From the NCBI GenBank assembly GCA_017624275.1, contig JAGANG010000072.1:1-50858 (forward strand): a stretch of DNA of 50,858 nucleotides, read 5' to 3'. The notes under the pieces were generated by a model that saw nothing but the letters and a program-made list of their open reading frames with translations, was not told the DNA's origin and ran no database searches. Shown piece by piece: positions 46,403 to 50,858 of this stretch; the first letter of the stretch is position 1, and the number at the start of each line of letters is the position of its first letter. The position numbers were made by a program, and so were the translations under genes. The stretch is from Spirochaetales bacterium (GTDB lineage: Bacteria; Spirochaetota; GWE2-31-10).

Positions 46403-47077
46403 CTAAGAGTTCCATCTTAAGTTATACTCATCTTGGCATAATTCTAAAAAATCTTCTTTAGAAATTTTTTCCCTATCTAGAAATTCACTTTTATTTCGAA
46501 TTATAGAACAAAATAATGCCAAAGAATAAGCCTGACAGTTTAGTGATTTTTTTTCATTAAATTCAATATCTGAAAATGCATTAAACTCTAAGGCTTTTAT
46601 TAGAAGCATTTTATTTTCTAATAATGCATTTGAATATAACCAATCATAAAAAAAAGTATAAGGCTTTGTTGGAAAGTCTGAATTAAGATAATTGAATGCG
46701 ATTATCCTGCCTGATTTTTTTAATCTTGAATCCATTTTTGCTTCTTTTGAAGTCTTCTCATATAAATCCAAATAAGGACCTCCTTGTTCAAATACCTTAC
46801 TAGCCTGAAATATTTGTTCTACAGAATACATGTTCTCATTTTTTGTAAGCATAAGATTAAAAGCACTCAATTTTGTACCTAATTTGATTGGAGATTTAGT
46901 TGAAATCTCAAGTATTTTGGTAATACCTTTATCTTTGGCAGCTTTATGAAGTGAACTAATACATTTTTGTTTCTGTGATAAAGCAAAACCTGAAAAATAT
47001 TCATATTCAATTAAATTTCTTGTTACACCAATACCATTCGTTCTTGGCTGATAAATTGTTTTTAATGCCATATACAT
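46403..47077 (-). CDS. NADAR family ADP-ribosylglycohydrolase, DarT1-associated antitoxin type
   Basis: The 224-residue protein matches the NADAR subfamily that accompanies DarT1. Its conserved blocks are FSGFALSQKQKCISSLHKAA, ILEISTKSPIKLGTKLSAFN, VEQIFQASKVFEQGGPYLDL, FYDWLYSNALL and the terminal AFSDIEFNEKKSLNCQAYSL. Known members remove ADP-ribose from guanine in DNA, reversing DarT1. No darT1 (DUF4433-type) gene is present on either side. Its stop is only 14 bases from the end of the toxin operon, convergent. The ATG at 47077 has no clear Shine-Dalgarno; TATAAT-like sequence directly upstream could mean a very short leader. Confidence 0.85.
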   Translation of the reverse strand: MYMALKTIYQPRTNGIGVTRNLIEYEYFSGFALSQKQKCISSLHKAAKDKGITKILEISTKSPIKLGTKLSAFNLMLTKNENMYSVEQIFQASKVFEQGGPYLDLYEKTSKEAKMDSRLKKSGRIIAFNYLNSDFPTKPYTFFYDWLYSNALLENKMLLIKALEFNAFSDIEFNEKKSLNCQAYSLALFCSIIRNKSEFLDREKISKEDFLELCQDEYNLRWNS

Positions 47078-47168
47078 ATTATATAATAATATTAGAAGAT
47101 TTTCATTTAATATATATAAATATATTGAAATTTTTTTTTTATTTCGATAACATATTCTTTATTGAAAG

Positions 47169-47372
47169 TCATAAATAAATTAAATCTAAACTATAAATCC
47201 CCCAGGCAAATCCGGCTTCTGCAATTGCAGGAATATTTTCTTCAATAGTTTTAAACGACCAACACCAACATTGGATAATAGTTTCGTTTTGTATTTTTTG
47301 ACGATTTTGTGCATTTAAGTTTGTACTGATTAATAATAAAATTAACAATGCTATAACATTACTCTTTTTCAT
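47169..47372 (-). pseudogene. truncated copy of the secreted alpha-amylase (signal peptide and first strand only)
   Basis: From ATG 47372, with GGAG upstream, the frame reads MKKSNVIALLILLLISTNLN, then AQNRQKIQNETIIQCWCWSF and the block ending IAEAGFA. This is nearly the N-terminus of the amylase at 49024-50448. After about 47206 the similarity ends and the frame runs into unrelated codons (WGIYSLDLIYL). The nucleotide match covers roughly 170 bases. It is a remnant of a duplicated amylase gene. Confidence 0.85.
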
Positions 47373-47414
47373 TATATACTCCATCATTTTAGTTATTGAT
47401 TAATATTAAAACAA

Positions 47415-47446
47415 AAAAACCGCTCTTCCGATTGAAAAGCGGCTTT
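47415..47446 (-). terminator. rho-independent terminator after the DUF4143 ATPase gene
   Basis: On the minus strand AAAGCCGCTT ... AGCGGTTT forms a hairpin followed by T-rich sequence. Its sequence is nearly the same as the terminator at 48957-48992, which suggests that it was part of the amylase duplication. Confidence 0.8.
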
Positions 47447-47507
47447 AATCCATTTACTCTTGCTTTCACATTTTTAGCTATATCATTTCCACATAAAAAT
47501 TAATCAC

Positions 47508-48704
47508 TCAATACAAAAAACCAAATAACCAAATAGGGATTCGTCTATCCGTCCCATATTCAATATTATCTGCGATAATATAAGAACTCTCCATACCTTG
47601 AATTTGCTGTCTTTTTTTATTTTTCCCGCCGATTTCAAATGTATATTTATTATCTACATAAAAATCACTTTCAATCGAAAAAAACACGTCATGTTTTTTC
47701 TTCAATTGATTTAAAACAAAAGTTTCTCGAATATTTCCTATTTCTATTTTTTCTTCAGCCAATGCATACATTAAATTTGTATTTTCTAAAAAAAGCTTAT
47801 CAGGTTTTTGAAGAGTTCCTAATCCCCTGCTTTCTTTAAAAAGCTGTTTTATGAGCATACTTTCTTCCAAATAGTCAAAATATGAAAGTAACGTTTGTCG
47901 AGCGACACCTACCATACTTGCCAATTCTGTTGTATTTGCAATAAAAGGAGCAGACTTTGCAACAACCATTAAAAGTTTTTTTATTTTCGAAATATATGAC
48001 GTATCAATTTTTCGTAAAAGAGGAAGCTCTATATCTAAAATCATGTTTATTACCTCAGTCAAACGACTGTTATAATCATCTTCCCCTTCCAAAAAAAACG
48101 GATAATATCCTATTTTCAAATAGTCCTCAAAATATGCAAAAGGTTTTACTTTTGAAACAATTTGAGAAGACAACTTCTCATTATTTTTTATTATTTCTTC
48201 CAATGATAAAATAGGCAATTCAACTTTTGTCTTTATAGATAAGTATTCTCTGAAAGATAAGCCTTGCATGTTGTAGACTAAAGCTCTTCGTGATAAATCA
48301 GCTCTGGCATTCAAAATTTCCAGTAACGACGACCCCGTAAAAACTACAAAAAGTTCCGGATAATCATCATAAATATTTTTTATAGTTTGTGACCAGTTTG
48401 GATATTTATGAACCTCATCAAGAAAAAGATGTGTTCCCCCACGTTGAACAAAAGTTTCAACAAAATCAATTAAGGAATTCTCCACAAAATATAAATTATC
48501 TAAACTTACATACAAAACATTTTGAAGATTTTCAGAAAAAGTCTTTTTTATATGCTGAAGAAGCAAAGTTGTTTTCCCGACACCTCTCGGACCTCGTATA
48601 CAAACTAACCGAGCATTCCAATTAATATCATTTTCTGCACTTCGAATAAAATCTAATGTTGTAAGTGCTATTTTTTTTCTAAAACCATGTATCAACTTTT
48701 CCAT
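47508..48704 (-). CDS. DUF4143/AAA ATPase family protein
   Basis: The 398-residue protein has Walker A CIRGPRGVGKTTLLLQHIKK near residue 40, Walker B GTHLFLDEVHKYPNWSQ, sensor LFVVFTGSSLLEILN, a winged-helix MVGVARQTLLSYFDYLEESM and a C-terminal DUF4143-like KKKHDVFFSIESDFYVDNKY. It belongs to the same broad family as the ATPase at 21432-22655 but is not a close copy. It stands alone, ends at a terminator, and lies between the amylase fragment and the intact amylase. The biological role of the family is not known. Confidence 0.88.
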   Translation of the reverse strand: MEKLIHGFRKKIALTTLDFIRSAENDINWNARLVCIRGPRGVGKTTLLLQHIKKTFSENLQNVLYVSLDNLYFVENSLIDFVETFVQRGGTHLFLDEVHKYPNWSQTIKNIYDDYPELFVVFTGSSLLEILNARADLSRRALVYNMQGLSFREYLSIKTKVELPILSLEEIIKNNEKLSSQIVSKVKPFAYFEDYLKIGYYPFFLEGEDDYNSRLTEVINMILDIELPLLRKIDTSYISKIKKLLMVVAKSAPFIANTTELASMVGVARQTLLSYFDYLEESMLIKQLFKESRGLGTLQKPDKLFLENTNLMYALAEEKIEIGNIRETFVLNQLKKKHDVFFSIESDFYVDNKYTFEIGGKNKKRQQIQGMESSYIIADNIEYGTDRRIPIWLFGFLY

Positions 48705-48789
48705 AAGCTCACTTTACAACTTTTGGCATATTTTGTCATGTACAATTAACGATTTCACCTCTTTTTTGTTAAATACAATTAACAAAATA

Positions 48790-48824
48790 TCTTAATTCAT
48801 TTACTCATGATTAATGACTCTAAC
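48790..48824. repeat. solitary degenerate CRISPR-like repeat
   Basis: TCTTAATTCATTTACTCATG and the following bases to CTCTAAC resemble the third CRISPR repeat at 20633-20667, with about 27 of 35 positions equal allowing one gap. No second repeat follows at the expected distance. Confidence 0.4.
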
Positions 48825-48956
48825 AACAGTCCCACCAGTAACCCTTTTCAACAAAACGACTTACAAACATTTTTGCAAACCTACCGTGACTTTCGGCAAA
48901 GTACATTTTTTCTATTTTTCATTCTTTTTTCATAATCGATAGTTTCTCATGGGAAT

Positions 48957-48992
48957 AAAAAACCGCTCTTCTGTCAAAGAAAAGCGGCTTTA
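48957..48992 (-). terminator. rho-independent terminator after the alpha-amylase gene
   Basis: On the minus strand AAAGCCGCTTTTCT ... AGAAGAGCGGTTTTT forms a hairpin followed by T residues, 32 bases after the amylase stop. Confidence 0.85.
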
Positions 48993-49023
48993 TTCCACTA
49001 TAAACAGTCAGCGTTAAAAAAAT

Positions 49024-50448
49024 CTAATAAATTACGGCAATCTTTTTACTTGGCACAGAAACGGAAACAATTCCGTTTTTCACCGAGTATCTTATTTTAT
49101 TTGCCTTATCTTTATAAACTCCGTCCGGCAAATTAAGTTCAAAAGTAATTTTCGCTTTACCGCTTTGCTTTACATTAATAATTACTGCTCCTTTATCGCC
49201 GCGTTTTACAATCAAAATCCCTGTGTCGTCCTTCGGATTAATCAATGTTTCATCCAGATCGTGCATTGCCGTACGAAATTTGTTTACCGCTGCTACTTCC
49301 GGATGTTTAAACTCACTGTTGCCTACATCGCCGATTTTCGAAACGCCAGGAAATTGAGTTGCCTCCGGGCCTTGAGGTCTGCTGAAAAATAACGGTGTTC
49401 CGCCGCTGCGAGCTGTAATCACCGCCCAGCCGGCTCTTAATTGTGCATGTGTCAATTTTGCCGACTCTCCCTGATTTGCATAAGTATCGTGGGATTCTAT
49501 CCATGTAACAATATTTTTAGGTGCTGCAGGATGACGCCAATTCAATAAAGTTTTTACGTTCAATTTATTGATTCTTACAGCACCACGCAAAACGCCCCCG
49601 TAGCTGCTTGCCGTTACCGGAAACATTTCACCGTAAGCATCCTCTCTGGAATTGCCGCCTTGAAGAACTTCACCGTATATAAATAAATCTTCCGCATTCT
49701 TAAGCATTACTCCGTCAATTGCTTTTTTTCCTGTAAATATAGGCCAAAAATCATTTTCAGGACTGTATTCATCCTTTGGGTCATCCGGCAAACCGATATG
49801 TTTTGCCGTATCATAACGAAATCCGTCTGCTCCGCATTCAATCAAATCGTTTACATATTTCATATAATACGCCTGAAACAAAGGATTTTCTGTATTTACA
49901 TCGGGAAGCCCGCCCATTTTCGCAGTAGTACATTCTTCACGATTACTGTAATCTTTGATTCCATGGTCATTATTTTTGTGATACAGCTTTTCCATACCGC
50001 CGACAGCTTCTATAAATTCTGCTGAGATTTTCTTTGTTCTCGGCGTTGTATGATTCGGAAGTACATCGACAATTACTCCGAGTCCGTATTCTTCAGCCTT
50101 TTTACACATACTGATAAAATCATCACGAGTTCCCAGTTGATAATTACCGATTTTCCAATCTGTCGGCTGATAATGATAATACCACTTGCCCGTTCCTCTG
50201 CTTCCTAATAATTCCATTCCGCCGTTCTCACCTACCAGACAAGTATTTGCAGGTGATGTCTGAACTGCCGCAAATCCGGCTTCTGCAATTGCGGGAATGT
50301 TTTCTTCAATTGTTTTAAACGACCAACACCAACATTGGAGTATTGTGCCGTTTTGGATTTTTTGGCGACTTTGTGCAGTTAAGTTTACTGTGATTGATAA
50401 TAAAATTAATATTGCAGAAAGACAGATTCTTTTTGTTGTATTTTTCAT
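49024..50448 (-). CDS. secreted GH13 alpha-amylase
   Basis: This 474-residue enzyme begins with a signal peptide (MKNTTKRICLSAILILLSIT, ending near TAQS). The four GH13 regions are present: VIVDVLPNHTT (region I), DGFRYDTAKHIG (region II, nucleophile Asp near 211), LFIYGEVLQGG (region III, acid/base Glu near 257) and TWIESHDTYAN (region IV, Asp near 319). A beta-rich C-terminal domain completes the usual layout. It should hydrolyse alpha-1,4-glucan outside the cytoplasm. A partial copy of its 5' end lies at 47169-47372. Confidence 0.95.
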   Translation of the reverse strand: MKNTTKRICLSAILILLSITVNLTAQSRQKIQNGTILQCWCWSFKTIEENIPAIAEAGFAAVQTSPANTCLVGENGGMELLGSRGTGKWYYHYQPTDWKIGNYQLGTRDDFISMCKKAEEYGLGVIVDVLPNHTTPRTKKISAEFIEAVGGMEKLYHKNNDHGIKDYSNREECTTAKMGGLPDVNTENPLFQAYYMKYVNDLIECGADGFRYDTAKHIGLPDDPKDEYSPENDFWPIFTGKKAIDGVMLKNAEDLFIYGEVLQGGNSREDAYGEMFPVTASSYGGVLRGAVRINKLNVKTLLNWRHPAAPKNIVTWIESHDTYANQGESAKLTHAQLRAGWAVITARSGGTPLFFSRPQGPEATQFPGVSKIGDVGNSEFKHPEVAAVNKFRTAMHDLDETLINPKDDTGILIVKRGDKGAVIINVKQSGKAKITFELNLPDGVYKDKANKIRYSVKNGIVSVSVPSKKIAVIY

Positions 50449-50492
50449 TGTTTGTGTTTCCTTAATTGTAAAAGTTTGTATGATAATAAAAT

Positions 50493-50516
50493 AAAAACCG
50501 CTTTAAAAGCGGTTTT
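50493..50516 (-). terminator. rho-independent terminator after the formylglycine-type gene
   Basis: AAAAACCGCTTTAAAAGCGGTTTTTT is a near-perfect inverted repeat with T-run on either strand. It lies 19 bases after the stop of the gene at the right edge and upstream of the amylase start. Confidence 0.85.
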
Positions 50517-50534
50517 TTGCTCGGAAAGTTTAGA

Positions 50535-50858
50535 TTAATTATTTTGACAAATTCTAAAACCGATACCTTGAAGAGGAAAATATCCGCCGTATTCACCGGA
50601 TGTTTTGTAATTTGTATCTGAAAGAAAATCTGTTCCCCTCACTTCTCTAAAACTAGACACTTTTATTATAGAACCATGTTGAACATTGTATTCAAACATC
50701 CATTCTGTTAAATTCCCTGTCAAATCGTAAAAACCTAAGTGAGACGGATTTTTTCCGCCAGAAAGGTGAGTTCGGTTGTTACCAGGTTTATGACCAAGCT
50801 TTTCTTGCATTACAGCATTTGTATCATCTTTTCCGCTGGCTGTTTTTGCACATTCCCC
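50535..50858 (-). CDS. formylglycine-generating enzyme/sulfatase-modifying domain protein, 3' part (cut by right edge)
   Basis: The frame is open to the window end, starting GECAKTASGKDDTNAV, and closes at 50535. The sequence shows the conserved C-terminal blocks of the FGE-sulfatase domain: SHLGFYDLTGNLTEWMFEY, REVRGTDF and LQGIGFRICQN. Proteins with this fold either make formylglycine or serve as carbohydrate- or ligand-binding C-type-lectin-like modules. In spirochaetes many copies are exported proteins of unknown role. The catalytic cysteines of true FGE are not visible in this part. Confidence 0.85.
   Translation of the reverse strand, partial: GECAKTASGKDDTNAVMQEKLGHKPGNNRTHLSGGKNPSHLGFYDLTGNLTEWMFEYNVQHGSIIKVSSFREVRGTDFLSDTNYKTSGEYGGYFPLQGIGFRICQNN

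Larger units (their letters stand above)
48705..49023. other. intergenic region between the amylase and ATPase genes
   Basis: The 319 bases hold the amylase terminator (48957-48992), a solitary CRISPR-like sequence (48790-48824) and AT-rich promoter sequence for the ATPase gene. I see no coding region. Confidence 0.65.

Noticed and set aside
46403..47508. darT1 toxin gene beside the NADAR gene
   Set aside because: No frame of the right size or motif exists on either side; the next items are an amylase fragment and an ATPase.

Overview
The window comes from an AT-rich bacterium that I read as a host-associated spirochaete, most likely Treponema-like. The grounds are the Rnf genes in C-D-G order, a DeoD-type phosphorylase, several exported or membrane proteins with no widely recognised family, and overall codon style. 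This is inference from gene content; no rRNA marker is present and I saw no tRNA or rRNA gene.

1-20 kb is the housekeeping part. An rnfC-rnfD-rnfG operon runs on the minus strand and continues off the left edge into a gene whose N-terminus is a heptapeptide repeat (NKDKVDL/NKDKVEL, about 14 copies). Then come an exported SH3-like protein, a DUF523 protein, a membrane-anchored protein, deoD, an operon of proA, a family-4 glycosyltransferase and a WecG/TagA-type glycosyltransferase, two linked membrane proteins, a Sua5/YciO-type gene, tex, and a compact queD-queE-queC-queF operon for the queuosine precursor preQ1.

20-40 kb is a defence island in partial decay. It starts with a three-repeat CRISPR remnant without cas genes beside an ASCH-domain gene. 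The 3' end of that gene plus the CRISPR leader and first repeat are duplicated 2.7 kb further on, and truncated type I restriction genes (hsdR and hsdS pieces around a DUF4143 ATPase) lie between the copies. Next is a tight minus-strand operon: SNF2-type helicase, a 1035-residue Mod-type methyltransferase, a DUF1016 nuclease, a Res-type helicase/nuclease and a DUF2971-like protein. Upstream of it is a Septu-like pair (PtuA ATPase, PtuB HNH nuclease). That pair and two gene remnants are bracketed by direct copies of an 86-bp palindrome-containing element that carries 5 or 1 units of a 23-bp tandem repeat. Three otherwise intact genes (SNF2 helicase, ImmA-like protease, DUF4469 DNA-binding protein) each carry one in-frame stop.

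41-47 kb holds the most novel locus. Gene 1 is a zinc-ribbon/PDZ/transmembrane/OmpA protein. Gene 2 is a 1031-residue exported protein with MORN repeats, a helical repeat region and a C-terminal ADP-ribosyltransferase domain. Gene 3 encodes a 217-residue protein of unknown function. Facing them is a NADAR-family gene of the type that removes ADP-ribose as the antitoxin of DarT1, but no darT1 is present. The arrangement suggests a toxin with a de-ADP-ribosylating or immunity partner.

47-50.9 kb contains a truncated alpha-amylase copy, a second DUF4143 ATPase, an intact secreted GH13 alpha-amylase and, cut by the right edge, a formylglycine-generating-enzyme-type protein. Each of these intact genes is followed by a hairpin terminator.
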